Positions 1-7,132 of a stretch of DNA of 14,271 nt are shown here, piece by piece. A program made the position numbers and the translations under genes. The notes below the pieces were generated by a model. It did no database searches and was not told where the DNA came from. It saw nothing but the letters and a program-made list of their open reading frames with translations. Origin of the DNA: Vulcanimicrobiota bacterium (GTDB lineage Bacteria > Vulcanimicrobiota > Vulcanimicrobiia > Vulcanimicrobiales > Vulcanimicrobiaceae); assembly GCA_014304965.1 (NCBI GenBank), contig JACRTZ010000276.1, forward strand, positions 1 through 14,271, given 5' to 3'. Positions within the stretch are counted from its first letter, which is position 1, and each line of letters opens with the position of its first letter.

Positions 1-488
1 GCGCTACAATCAGCCCGGGGGAGTATTGCGGCGGCATAAAAGGTCACAACGCCACGCTCACGATGAACCCAGGGCTCTACGTTCTGACCTGCGCCAATGG
101 ATTCAACATGGATACGGTAACGCTGCAAGGTTCGGGCGTGACGGTCTATCTTTCGCCATCGAGCGAAAAGATCAATATCCACAACGGCACGTCCACCCTT
201 TCCGCTCCGACCTCCGGAAATTACGCGGGCATGCTGTTTTACCAATCCAGCAGCAACAACAAAGACGTCGTGGTGGACGTCGCGGGCGGTACCAGGACGT
301 GTCCTCAACCGACCCCGGCGTTCAATGGGGTGCTGTACGCGCCGGCCGGTAAACTGAACTTCCAGGACGGCGCTATGAGCCCGACGGCCGTCATCGTGAA
401 CAAGGTCGCGATGACCCACGGTATGATCTGCATCACGTCCCCCGCAACGGCATCGAACGCGATCTCGCGACCGGTGCTGGTCGAATGA
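1..488 (+). CDS. TadG-like pilus assembly protein, C-terminal part (5' truncated)
   Basis: The reading frame is open from base 3 and has no start in the window, so this is the C-terminal ~161 residues of a longer protein. The sequence runs from a PGEYCGG motif through 'MNPGLYVL', 'GSGVTVYL' and 'LSAPTSGNYAGMLFYQ' to 'FNGVLYAPAGKLNF'. This is the beta-rich, extracytoplasmic C-terminal module common in TadG/TadE-type Flp pilus-assembly proteins. The missing N-terminus would be expected to carry a hydrophobic segment and the TadE-like start. The part seen holds four cysteines (YC, TC, TC, IC contexts), so disulfides are possible. The gene ends in a 4-bp ATGA overlap (485-488) with the next tadE-like gene, so translation is probably coupled. 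Its role, in assembly or anchoring of a tight-adherence pilus, is taken from the family. I am confident of the Tad link and less sure of the exact subfamily. Confidence 0.75.
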   Translation, partial: ATISPGEYCGGIKGHNATLTMNPGLYVLTCANGFNMDTVTLQGSGVTVYLSPSSEKINIHNGTSTLSAPTSGNYAGMLFYQSSSNNKDVVVDVAGGTRTCPQPTPAFNGVLYAPAGKLNFQDGAMSPTAVIVNKVAMTHGMICITSPATASNAISRPVLVE

Positions 489-928
489 AATCGCGCCGCC
501 GTTTTGAGCGCGGCAGCGCGATGATCGAACTGGTGATCATGCTTCCGACGCTGCTGCTGATGATGATCGGCGTGGTCGAGGTAGGGCGGTTCGCGCACTT
601 CAGCATGATGGTGCACAATGCCGCGCGAGCAGGCGTTTCGTATGGCGCCCAAAACATGGTCACCGCGACCGATACGTCCGGCATGCAAACCGCAGCCCTC
701 AACGACGGGCAAAACTTGAGCCAGTTGTCGGCTACCGGATCGTATTACTGTAAGTGCTCAGACGGAACATCGGTGTCGTGTACCGACGGTACCGCGTGTT
801 CCGGTTTGCGCCGGATCGCCTACGTACAGGTCGTGACGAGCGGAACGTTCTCCACGCTCTTTAATTACCCGAAGATTCGGTCGTCGCTCGCCATCAGCGC
901 GACCGCGGTCATGCGCGTCGCGCAATGA
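485..928 (+). CDS. TadE-like minor pilin/pseudopilin
   Basis: A 147-aa protein with a short basic leader (KSRRRFERG), then G10-S-A-M-I-E15 and a hydrophobic helix at about residues 14-34. This is the type IVb prepilin-like arrangement of TadE proteins (consensus rG..xxE followed by a membrane helix). After it comes the typical 'GRFAHFSMMVHNAARAGVSYG' stretch (about 34-54) of the TadE domain. TadE proteins are minor pseudopilins of the Flp/Tad pilus, processed by a TadV/CpaA-type peptidase and exported through the cell envelope. The distal half contains four cysteines (C89, C91, C99, C105) in a Gly/Ser/Thr-rich loop, which is more than most TadE proteins have. The ATG at 485 overlaps the upstream stop (ATGA), and the gene's own stop overlaps the next ATG at 925. 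No ATPase (TadA), platform protein or prepilin peptidase is in the window. Confidence 0.88.
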   Translation: MKSRRRFERGSAMIELVIMLPTLLLMMIGVVEVGRFAHFSMMVHNAARAGVSYGAQNMVTATDTSGMQTAALNDGQNLSQLSATGSYYCKCSDGTSVSCTDGTACSGLRRIAYVQVVTSGTFSTLFNYPKIRSSLAISATAVMRVAQ

Positions 929-1356
929 GGCGCCAGGGCCAGCGAGGGTCGGTTCTGGTCGAGTTTGCGCTCGTTATCCCGGTCGCGATCTTGTTGCTTT
1001 TCGGGATTATCGAAATGGCCAACGCCGTCTTCGCCTACGATTTGGTGACCAACGCCGCCCGCCTCGGCGCGCGCTATGCAATCGTGCGGGGTTCGGACTG
1101 TTCGGTGTCCGGCTGTCCCGCTACGTCCGCCTCGATCCAGACCTACGTTCAAGGCCTCTCGTCCGGCGTGAATACCGCTTCGCTCACGGTGACCACCACG
1201 TGGTCGGCCAACGGCACGTGCAAGACCGCTCCCTATCAGGCCGCCGGCTGCCTGGTGACGGTCAACGTCTCGTATCCGTATTCGTTGATCATGCACCCCA
1301 TCGTCAAAAGCGGTTGGACGATGACCAGCACGTCGAAGATGATCATCTCCCAATAA
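925..1356 (+). CDS. TadE-like minor pilin/pseudopilin (second copy)
   Basis: A 143-aa protein with the same plan as its neighbour: basic leader MRRQGQR, G8-S-V-L-V-E13, and a hydrophobic helix at about 10-32. The helix is followed by 'IEMANAVFAYDLVTNAARLGARYA', the conserved TadE segment. It is probably a TadE/TadF-type pseudopilin that pairs with the upstream copy. The helix region is similar to the upstream protein, but the C-terminal half is quite different, so this is an old paralogue rather than a recent duplicate. It has four cysteines (C59, C64, C99, C109), again probably two disulfides. The ATG at 925 overlaps the upstream TGA (ATGA, 925-928). It appears to be the last gene of the Tad run, because a 94-bp gap and unrelated genes follow. 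Confidence 0.88.
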   Translation: MRRQGQRGSVLVEFALVIPVAILLLFGIIEMANAVFAYDLVTNAARLGARYAIVRGSDCSVSGCPATSASIQTYVQGLSSGVNTASLTVTTTWSANGTCKTAPYQAAGCLVTVNVSYPYSLIMHPIVKSGWTMTSTSKMIISQ

Positions 1357-1450
1357 TCGCGGCTTCGTGCCAACCTGGGCAGGTCCTAAAGCGCGCATTG
1401 AGCAACCCGGTTGAGTTTGCCCCGACCCCGCCCGGGAGGCCCGAAGCCGC
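1357..1450. other. Intergenic gap between Tad genes and etfBA
   Basis: A 94-bp non-coding spacer. It holds a short inverted repeat CAACC-C-GGTTG (1403-1413), a weak one CCTG-GG-CAGG (1374-1383), and a GGGAGG purine run at about 1434-1439 that fits as the ribosome-binding site for the GTG at 1451. I could not find a convincing -35/-10 pair. A promoter for the etfB run would be expected here, but only by position. Confidence 0.4.
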
Positions 1451-2239
1451 GTGAAAATCGTCGTTACCGTCAAGCTGGTGCCGGATACCAATGCCGACAA
1501 GCGCATCGATCCGGCGAGCAAGCGCCTCGTGCGCACCGGCGTCGAAACAGTCCTCAATCCCTTCGACGAATACGCGATCGAAGCGGCCTTGCAGTTGAAA
1601 GACAAAGCGGGCGAGGGAACGACCGTCACCGTCGTGACGATGGCGCCTGAAAGCGGCAAAGAAGTCGTCCGCAAGGCGCTGGCGATGGGATGCGACGACG
1701 CGGTGCTGCTTTCTGACGACGGTCTTGCGGGATCCGACGTGTGGGGAACGGCTTACGCGCTCGCGGCCGCGATCAAGAAAAGCGGTTTCGATCTCGTCGT
1801 CTGCGGCACGCAATCCACCGACGCGATCACGGGCGAACTTCCCGGCGCGCTCGCCGAATTTCTCGGCGTGCCTGGTTTGACATACGTTCGCAAAGTCGAG
1901 TTGAACGGGACGACGCTTGCCGCCGAACGCGAAACCGACAACGGCTATCTCAAAGTGTCGTGCCCGTTGCCCGCACTGATTAGCGTGACGAAGTCCATCG
2001 GCGAGGCGCGCTATCCGTCGCTCAAAGGCATCATGGGCGCCAAGAAAAAGACGATTGCTCCGCTGACCCTCGCGGACCTCGCGCTCGACGCGCCCGTCGG
2101 CAGCGTCGGCGCCAAGACCGAGGTGCTCGCTCTCGCACAACCGCCCGCGCGTGAAAAGGGCAAGGTCGTGCATGTCGCCGACGGCGCCGAAGGCGCTCGC
2201 GCGATCGTGGATTTCCTCAAAGAAAAGAAATTGATCTAG
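1451..2239 (+). CDS. etfB: Electron transfer flavoprotein, beta subunit
   Basis: 262 aa, normal length for EtfB. ETF is a soluble FAD/AMP heterodimer. It takes electrons from acyl-CoA and other dehydrogenases and passes them to the quinone pool through ETF:quinone oxidoreductase. Recognisable segments are the N-terminal 'VKLVPDT' (8-13), 'LNPFDEYAIEAALQLK' (35-50), the nucleotide-binding loop 'GTQSTDAITGELPG' (119-132), and the EtfB signature region 'EARYPSLKGIMGAKKK' (185-200). The protein starts directly at the first beta strand (KIVVTVK) from the GTG at 1451, preceded by GGGAGG. The etfA ATG follows the stop codon without any gap. The sequence looks like the ordinary oxidising-type ETF rather than a bifurcating FixA form, but that distinction needs an alignment. 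No dehydrogenase or ETF-QO gene is nearby. Confidence 0.96.
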   Translation: MKIVVTVKLVPDTNADKRIDPASKRLVRTGVETVLNPFDEYAIEAALQLKDKAGEGTTVTVVTMAPESGKEVVRKALAMGCDDAVLLSDDGLAGSDVWGTAYALAAAIKKSGFDLVVCGTQSTDAITGELPGALAEFLGVPGLTYVRKVELNGTTLAAERETDNGYLKVSCPLPALISVTKSIGEARYPSLKGIMGAKKKTIAPLTLADLALDAPVGSVGAKTEVLALAQPPAREKGKVVHVADGAEGARAIVDFLKEKKLI

Positions 2240-3220
2240 ATGAAAGACGTCATCGTTTACGTCGAGCACGACGGAGGCCGGCCGCGACGCGTCTCGCTCG
2301 AGAGCGCGACCAAGGCGAAGGAGCTGGCGGCGGCGCTCGGCGGCAAAACGCGCGCGGTCGTTTTGGGCAAGGACGCGCGCGCCGTGGGAGCCGAGATGCT
2401 CACGTACGGTGTGGACGTGGCCCATGTCGCCGAAGACGCCGACGTCGATGCCTTCGCGATCGATCCCCAAGTCGATTATCTGGAAGCCGTCGCGCGCGAA
2501 GCGGGTCCGGCGCTGATCGTCGTCCCGTACACCATGATCGGGCGCGATCTCGGCAGCCGCCTCGGCGCCCGATTAGGCGCAGGCATGACCGCGGATGTGA
2601 CCGATCTGAAGGTCGAAGGGGGACGGGTTGCCTGCGTTTCGCCGAAGCTGGGCGGCCTGACGATTACGACCTGCGGCTATCTGACCGACTACGGCATAGC
2701 CGCCGTTCGTCCGAACGCCTTCAAGGCGTCGGGGGGGCAAGCGGGCGGCGAAGTCGTCGAGCTGGCGAAGCCGGCCGGCAAGTCGTACGCTATGAAGGTC
2801 GAAGATGTCGTTGTTGAAGCTGCCGGCGAGGTCGGGGTCGAAGAAGCCTCGGTCGTCGTGAGCGGCGGACGCGGGGTGGGCGGTCCCGAACCGTTCAAGA
2901 CGATCCTCAAGGATCTGGCGGACGCACTCGGCGGAGCGGTCGGCGCCTCGCGCGCTGCGGTGGATGCGGGTTGGGTGACACACTCGCACCAAGTCGGTCA
3001 GACCGGCAAGACGATCAGCCCCTCGCTTTACATCGCGGTCGGGATTTCGGGCGCGATTCAGCACAAAGTTGGAATGAGAACGGCCGGTACCATCGTTGCG
3101 ATCAATAAGGATGGTTCGGTCCCAATCGGCGAGTTCGCCGATCTGCTGGTCGTCGGCGACCTCTTCCAAATCGTTCCCGAACTCACCAACCACATCAAAA
3201 GCGGCGCTCATCACGCCTGA
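2240..3220 (+). CDS. etfA: Electron transfer flavoprotein, alpha subunit
   Basis: 326 aa, normal for EtfA; it begins at the base after the etfB stop. The N-terminal alpha/beta domain spans about 1-190. The C-terminal FAD domain starts at '[11 protein letters not shown]' (205-215). It continues through '[11 protein letters not shown]' (235-245, with the FAD-contacting Arg at 238), '[20 protein letters not shown]' (253-272) with IQHKVGM following, and '[12 protein letters not shown]' (285-296). It ends with '[16 protein letters not shown]' (304-319). These are the hallmark FAD-binding blocks of EtfA. One small departure is 'NKDGSVPI' where most family members have NKDP-APIF. It forms the ETF heterodimer with the upstream product and carries the redox-active FAD. 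The stop lies only 12 bp before the TTG of the TPR gene, in the same frame. Confidence 0.96.
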   Translation: MKDVIVYVEHDGGRPRRVSLESATKAKELAAALGGKTRAVVLGKDARAVGAEMLTYGVDVAHVAEDADVDAFAIDPQVDYLEAVAREAGPALIVVPYTMIGRDLGSRLGARLGAGMTADVTDLKVEGGRVACVSPKLGGLTITTCGYLTDYGIAAVRPNAFKASGGQAGGEVVELAKPAGKSYAMKVEDVVVEAAGEVGVEEASVVVSGGRGVGGPEPFKTILKDLADALGGAVGASRAAVDAGWVTHSHQVGQTGKTISPSLYIAVGISGAIQHKVGMRTAGTIVAINKDGSVPIGEFADLLVVGDLFQIVPELTNHIKSGAHHA

Positions 3221-3232
3221 TCGGAATTTTCG

Positions 3233-4792
3233 TTGAATCAGCCTCTTCGTTTTCTTACCATCACGGGCTTCGCCGCGGTCGCGTTCCTCGCGGGCGCCGG
3301 GGGCGTCTTCGGCGCTCCTAAGCCCGCGGCGACAAGCGCTGCGGCCGCCGCGGCAAGCGCGTCGCCCGCCCCGCTGCCGACCGCAACCCCCGAAGACCCG
3401 AAGGTCGCGATTCCGCGGCTCGAGGCCAAGATCAAAGCCAACCCCGACGATCGCGAATCGCTGCAGATGCTGGCGCCCTATTACATGGAAACGGGGCAAG
3501 CCGACAAGGCGCTGGCGCTCACGCAACGTCTGCTCGGTCTGGGCGTGAAGAACGCGAACATTTATTATCTCGACGGCTTTGCGAACCAGCAACTGAATCG
3601 TATCAAAGAAGCCACCGCCGATTTCGAACAGGCGGCCAACCTCGAGCCGACCAACGCGCAGGTCCTGTTGACGCTGACCAACCTCTATCTCAGCACGAAC
3701 AGGCCCGCGGACGCGGAACGGGTCGCCAAGCGTGCGACCACGTTCAACCCGAACGACAAACAGGCGTTCGAGAATTTCGGATTGGTGCTCGCTCAAGAGA
3801 AGAAATACAATCAAGCGCGCGAGCAATTCGAAGCCGCCGCGAAGCTCGATCCGAAAGATCCGCAGCCGATCATTCTTCAAGCGCGTTCGTACATCGACGA
3901 AAAGGCTTTGGCGATCGCCGCCCAACTGTACGATCGAGCGCTCGCGCTCGATCCGAAGAGCGTCGAAGGCCTCATCGGCAAAGCGCGCCTTCTGGCCACG
4001 GGACACAACGTTAAAGAGGCGCAGGCGGTCTACGATACGCTGACGCCGCTGCTGCCCAACGATGCCGCGCGCGCACAGCTGCTGGTCGAAGAAACGCAGA
4101 TGTACCGGGCGGAGAAACTCGACTCCGATGCCGAGGCGACCATCAAGAAAGCGCTCGCGTCGTACGGCGACAACCCGGCGGTGCATCTGGCCTACGGCGA
4201 CTATCTCTTGTCCAAGAAGAACGAAGCCGGCGCCGAGACCGAGTGGAAGACCGCGCTTGGTCCGAAGCGCGATTCCGCGGATGCCTTACAGCGTCTGGGC
4301 AATCTCGCGCTCGCGCAGAACAAAACGCAGCCCGCGGTCGAGTACTTCGGACGACTTACGGAACTCGTTCCCAACGACGCGTCGGTCTGGGGTCAAGACG
4401 GCCAAGTGCTGTCGTTTGCCAAGCAATACGACAAGTCGCGCGATGCATATCGCCGTTGCTTCGAACTGAGCCGTTCGCCGGAATGTCTTTCGAGCATGGC
4501 CGCGACGGATTTCGAACTCAAGAACTACAAGGAGTGCTCGCAGATCTTCGACGCGATCGAAAAGAACGCGGGCGGCTTCCTGAAGTCCAACCCGCAGTTC
4601 TACCTGCTGGCGGGCCGCTGCTACGGCTCGGCCGGGCAGCGCGACAAAGCGCGGGCGGAGTTCGTGAAATTGCAACCGCTCGTCAAACCCGGCTCGCAGC
4701 AAGCCAAAGACCTCGCGAAGTTGATCGCCGACGTAAGCGCCAAGCCGGCGCCCAAGCCGGCGCCCAAGCCGACCGCATCGCCGAAACGCTGA
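3233..4792 (+). CDS. Secreted TPR-repeat protein
   Basis: 519 aa from a TTG start, chosen because a secretion signal follows at once. The signal is NQPLRF then a hydrophobic run (about 8-22), with probable cleavage after 'VFGA' (residue 28). An Ala/Pro/Ser-rich linker (about 29-53) leads to an array of tetratricopeptide repeats covering roughly 58-490, with TPR spacing and motifs such as 'ALALTQRLLGLG', 'ATADFEQAANLEPTNAQVL', 'AREQFEAAAKLDPKDPQPI' and 'AIAAQLYDRALALDPKSVEG'. I estimate about a dozen repeats. The tail is Lys/Pro-rich (KPAPKPAPKPT). It probably acts as an envelope scaffold for protein-protein contacts; no enzymatic motif is visible. It follows etfA by 12 bp and precedes the HDAC-like gene by 19 bp, so it is likely co-transcribed. 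A better start upstream is blocked by the etfA stop in the same frame; the TTG has only a weak GGAA as a ribosome site. Confidence 0.88.
   Translation: MNQPLRFLTITGFAAVAFLAGAGGVFGAPKPAATSAAAAAASASPAPLPTATPEDPKVAIPRLEAKIKANPDDRESLQMLAPYYMETGQADKALALTQRLLGLGVKNANIYYLDGFANQQLNRIKEATADFEQAANLEPTNAQVLLTLTNLYLSTNRPADAERVAKRATTFNPNDKQAFENFGLVLAQEKKYNQAREQFEAAAKLDPKDPQPIILQARSYIDEKALAIAAQLYDRALALDPKSVEGLIGKARLLATGHNVKEAQAVYDTLTPLLPNDAARAQLLVEETQMYRAEKLDSDAEATIKKALASYGDNPAVHLAYGDYLLSKKNEAGAETEWKTALGPKRDSADALQRLGNLALAQNKTQPAVEYFGRLTELVPNDASVWGQDGQVLSFAKQYDKSRDAYRRCFELSRSPECLSSMAATDFELKNYKECSQIFDAIEKNAGGFLKSNPQFYLLAGRCYGSAGQRDKARAEFVKLQPLVKPGSQQAKDLAKLIADVSAKPAPKPAPKPTASPKR
4742..4771 (+). repeat. 12-bp tandem repeat coding KPAP units
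   Basis: AAGCCGGCGCCC occurs twice back to back (4742-4753, 4754-4765), followed by a partial third unit AAGCCG (4766-4771). It encodes the Lys-Pro-Ala-Pro tail of the TPR protein. Such in-frame units can gain or lose copies without breaking the frame. Confidence 0.9.
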
Positions 4793-4811
4793 TCGTCCTC
4801 GAGATCGCCGC

Positions 4812-5825
4812 GTGATTGTCGTTTACGACGAGTTCGTCACGCGGCATCTCGCGGGCGTCGAGCATCCCGAATCGCCCGACCGGGTTGCGGGGGTCGCGGC
4901 GCATCTCGTCGACGAAAGGTTGTTCGGCGAACGGATGGGTGCGCGCGACGCGACCGACGACGAGTTGACGCTGGTTCACCCGGCCGCGTATCTCGCGCGG
5001 GTCGCGCGCGATGTGGAGTCGCTCGGACCGAGCGCCGGGTATCTCTCGACCGGCGATACGGTCATTGACGGAACCTCGCTCGCGGTGGCGCGGCGCGCTG
5101 CCGGAGGCGCCGTCGTCGCGATGGAAGCCGCGGTTGCCGGCGACACGGCGGCCTTCGCGCTCATCCGCCCGCCGGGGCATCACGCCGAACCCGCACGCGG
5201 CATGGGATTCTGCATCTTTTCGAATGCCGCCGTTGCGGCGCACGTCTTCGTTCGGCAAACCGGCGGACGCGCGCTGATCGTAGACTTCGATTACCATCAC
5301 GGAAACGGAACGCAGGCGGCCGCGAGCGGCGGAGTTTCATTCGTTTCGACGCACGGCTACCCGGCCTACCCGATGACCGGCGGTCCCGACGAGCAATCGA
5401 TCGCGGAACGCTGGGCCGTCGTTAACGTGCCGTTACCGCCTCACCGTTACGGTACCGAGCCGTTCGTCGCGACGTGGCAGCGTGCGCTGCCGGAAATTGC
5501 GCGGCGGGTGCGCCCGGACCTGATCGTCGTCAGCGCCGGTTACGACTTCGCGACCGGCGACCCGGTCGGCGACTTGGGCGCGGACGGCCCGCAAAGCGCG
5601 TACGCGCTTTCCTCGCTGATTCGCGAAGTCGCGGCGGAGCATTGCCGCGGGCGCGTCGCCTACTGCTTAGAGGGCGGTTACGACGTGGACACGCTGGCGC
5701 GATCGGTTGCGGCCACGCTGCGCGCGCACGATGCGCCGGCGGCCTCCGCCGAGCGCGCCGATCCTGCCGCGATCGGCGCGTCGCAGCGTGCGCTGCTAGA
5801 ACGGGTCGAACAATGGCAAACCTAG
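4812..5825 (+). CDS. Histone deacetylase family / AcuC-like zinc amidohydrolase
   Basis: 337 aa from a GTG start. The fold is the arginase/deacetylase type, a zinc-dependent hydrolase that removes acetyl groups from acetyl-lysine or acetylated polyamines. Visible motifs are 'HPESPDR' (18-24), 'RPPGHHAEP' (119-127) with the catalytic His pair H123/H124, and 'VDFDYHHGNGTQ' (157-168) with predicted zinc ligands D160 and H162. 'SAGYDFATGDPVGDL' (241-255) supplies the third ligand D245, and 'LEGGYD' (286-291) places the transition-state Tyr at Y290. All catalytic residues are therefore present. Residues 205-217 read 'NVPLPPHRYGTEP', where many relatives have NxPLPxGxGD, so the active-site rim may differ. 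Whether it acts on acetyl-CoA synthetase (AcuC role), polyamines or another acetyl-lysine protein cannot be told from sequence. The last 13 bp overlap the next gene, so the two are probably translationally coupled. Confidence 0.93.
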   Translation: MIVVYDEFVTRHLAGVEHPESPDRVAGVAAHLVDERLFGERMGARDATDDELTLVHPAAYLARVARDVESLGPSAGYLSTGDTVIDGTSLAVARRAAGGAVVAMEAAVAGDTAAFALIRPPGHHAEPARGMGFCIFSNAAVAAHVFVRQTGGRALIVDFDYHHGNGTQAAASGGVSFVSTHGYPAYPMTGGPDEQSIAERWAVVNVPLPPHRYGTEPFVATWQRALPEIARRVRPDLIVVSAGYDFATGDPVGDLGADGPQSAYALSSLIREVAAEHCRGRVAYCLEGGYDVDTLARSVAATLRAHDAPAASAERADPAAIGASQRALLERVEQWQT

Positions 5826-6253
5826 CCGGCCTGCTGCGCATCGCGATCGGCCTGCTGCTCCTCGCGGCCGGCGTGCTCAAGGCGCACGACGGGCCGGCCG
5901 CAACCGCCGCGACGATCGCCGGCTACCGCATCTTGCCGCCGATGTTCGTCGCGCCGCTCGGCGTGCTGTTGCCGTACGTCGAAATCGGGCTCGGTGTGTT
6001 GCTCGTTGTGGGCCGGTTCGTGCGCGCATCCGCGCTGTTCGCCGCCGTCCAATTTGCGATCTTTGCGCTCGCCGTTGCGTCGCTCGTCGTCCGCGGGATT
6101 CCCGCCGACTGCGGCTGCTTCGGCAGCGGAGTCGCGACGCCGCCTTCGTGGGGTCACGTTGCTGCCGACGTGGCGCTCGCGCTGGTCGCGCTGTTCGTCG
6201 CCCGCCGCGCTCCGGGAGCCTTCGCCCTCGACCGACAAAGGATGACTGCATGA
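5813..6253 (+). CDS. MauE/DoxX-like membrane protein with CGCFG motif
   Basis: 146 aa, with ATG at 5813 inside the end of the HDAC gene. There are four hydrophobic segments: about 5-23, 43-66, 72-94 and 115-132. A C-x-C pair (C100, C102) sits in 'ADCGCFGSG', just after the third helix. This CGCFG signature is typical of MauE-domain proteins (methylamine utilisation accessory protein, DoxX superfamily). These often stand next to a thioredoxin-like protein and are thought to pass redox equivalents to or from extracytoplasmic thiols, much as DsbB or DsbD do. The gene here fits that: it overlaps the TlpA-like gene by ATGA (6250-6253). No other methylamine dehydrogenase gene is present, so a role in methylamine oxidation is unlikely; general cytochrome or cell-envelope thiol chemistry is more probable. 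The substrate is unknown. Confidence 0.85.
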   Translation: MANLAGLLRIAIGLLLLAAGVLKAHDGPAATAATIAGYRILPPMFVAPLGVLLPYVEIGLGVLLVVGRFVRASALFAAVQFAIFALAVASLVVRGIPADCGCFGSGVATPPSWGHVAADVALALVALFVARRAPGAFALDRQRMTA

Positions 6254-6918
6254 ATCGTTCCGAACGCCGCCAGGGCGCCGTGCCGGTCGGCCGCGCCGAA
6301 GAACAAGCCCGCGCGCAGCGCCGGCGCACGATCCTCTATGCGGTGCTCATCGGCCTCGCCGTGGGCGCCATCGTCGCGGTCGGCATCATCTCTAACCGCC
6401 TCGTGCCTAAGACCGCGAGCGACGCGCCGACGTTTGCGAAATTGAGCGTCGAGCAGCAGGCGCCGGAGTTCGTCGTGTCCACGACCGCAGGTCCGTTCGA
6501 TCTCAATGTCGCGCGCGGCAAGCCCACCTTGCTCGAAATTTTCGCGACGTGGTGCCCGCACTGTCAGCGCGAAGCGGCGGTGATGAACGGCCTGTCCGCG
6601 ACGTACAAGGGCAAAGCGAACGTGCTCGGCGTTTCCGGGAGTCCGTATGCAATCGATTCGACTTCGCCCGAATCACAAGCCGACGTGATGGCGTTCGCCG
6701 GCGCGTTCAAGGTTGAGTACCCGATCGCATACGACGGCGAACTCGACGTCGCGAAGAAATATCTGCAAGGCGGATTCCCCACGATGGTGCTGATCGGGGC
6801 CAACGGCAAAGTGCTGTCGATCGGCTCGGGTGAGATTCCGGCCGCGGACTTGAACAAGGCGATTGCAAACGCGCTCGCCGGCAAGCCCGTCAGCCCGAAC
6901 TTCGGAGCGAAGACCTAA
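6250..6918 (+). CDS. Membrane-anchored TlpA/ResA-like thioredoxin-fold protein
   Basis: 222 aa with ATG at 6250 overlapping the upstream stop. A basic N-terminus (RAQRRR) is followed by one transmembrane helix at about 28-48, so the thioredoxin domain (about 65-212) faces the periplasm. The active site is W101-C-P-H-C105 in 'IFATWCPHCQREAAVM'. The cis-proline is in 'GGFPT' (P177), followed by 'MVLIGANGKVLSIGSG'. This is the TlpA/ResA/AhpC-TSA-like family of periplasmic thiol-disulfide oxidoreductases. The WCPHC dipeptide (Pro-His) is found in DsbA-like oxidants as well as some TlpA proteins, so the direction of electron flow is unclear. A MauE-like membrane partner directly upstream suggests the two work as a pair. 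The stop at 6918 lies 4 bp before a possible small downstream gene. Confidence 0.93.
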   Translation: MNRSERRQGAVPVGRAEEQARAQRRRTILYAVLIGLAVGAIVAVGIISNRLVPKTASDAPTFAKLSVEQQAPEFVVSTTAGPFDLNVARGKPTLLEIFATWCPHCQREAAVMNGLSATYKGKANVLGVSGSPYAIDSTSPESQADVMAFAGAFKVEYPIAYDGELDVAKKYLQGGFPTMVLIGANGKVLSIGSGEIPAADLNKAIANALAGKPVSPNFGAKT

Positions 6919-6922
6919 GGGA

Positions 6923-7126
6923 GTGGATCATAACGAGGTCGATGCAGCGCTCCTCGATCTTCTCGCGGCCCTCGGCGAACACGTCGTCGACATCGAGCGG
7001 CGAATCGCCGCCGTCGAAGCGGGCGCGCCCGCGCCGAAGCCGATCGCTGCGAGCGACTTGCGACGAATCACCAAGAAGCTCATGATTCTTTCTTTGAAGA
7101 GCAGGGGCGGCACCAACGGGACCTAG
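6923..7126 (+). CDS. Small protein of unknown function (67 aa)
   Basis: I do not recognise this protein. GTG at 6923 is the first usable start after the tlpA-like stop. The purine run AAGGGA (6917-6922) touches the start codon directly, which is too close for a normal ribosome site, so coupling to the upstream gene or a different start is possible. The protein is predicted helical: an acidic/hydrophobic stretch 'VDAALLDLLAALGEHVVDIERRIAAVEAG' (about 6-34) has heptad-like spacing and could form a short coiled coil. A Pro/Ala linker and a basic C-terminus (LRRITKKLMILSLKSR) follow. There is no signal peptide or membrane segment. Its stop is 6 bp from the stop of the convergent RseB-like gene. 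Coding status is moderately supported, by frame-compatible codon use and tight spacing only. Confidence 0.5.
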   Translation: MDHNEVDAALLDLLAALGEHVVDIERRIAAVEAGAPAPKPIAASDLRRITKKLMILSLKSRGGTNGT

Positions 7127-7132
7127 CGCCGA

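Noticed and set aside
1403..1413. CAACC-C-GGTTG as an operator for etfBA
   Set aside because: Only 5-bp arms and no promoter elements nearby; too weak to call a regulatory site.
1343..2470. 375-residue minus-strand open frame opposite etfB and the start of etfA
   Set aside because: It lies fully antisense to etfBA; no recognisable domain or start signal.
2573..4186. 537-residue open frame on the minus strand opposite etfA and the TPR gene
   Set aside because: It is antisense to two well-supported genes; its composition is Arg/Gly-rich with no domain, as expected for a shadow frame in high-GC DNA.
5474..5812. Long N-terminal extension of the MauE-like protein
   Set aside because: It overlaps the HDAC-like gene in another frame and is Arg-rich; the hydrophobic MauE start is at ATG 5813.
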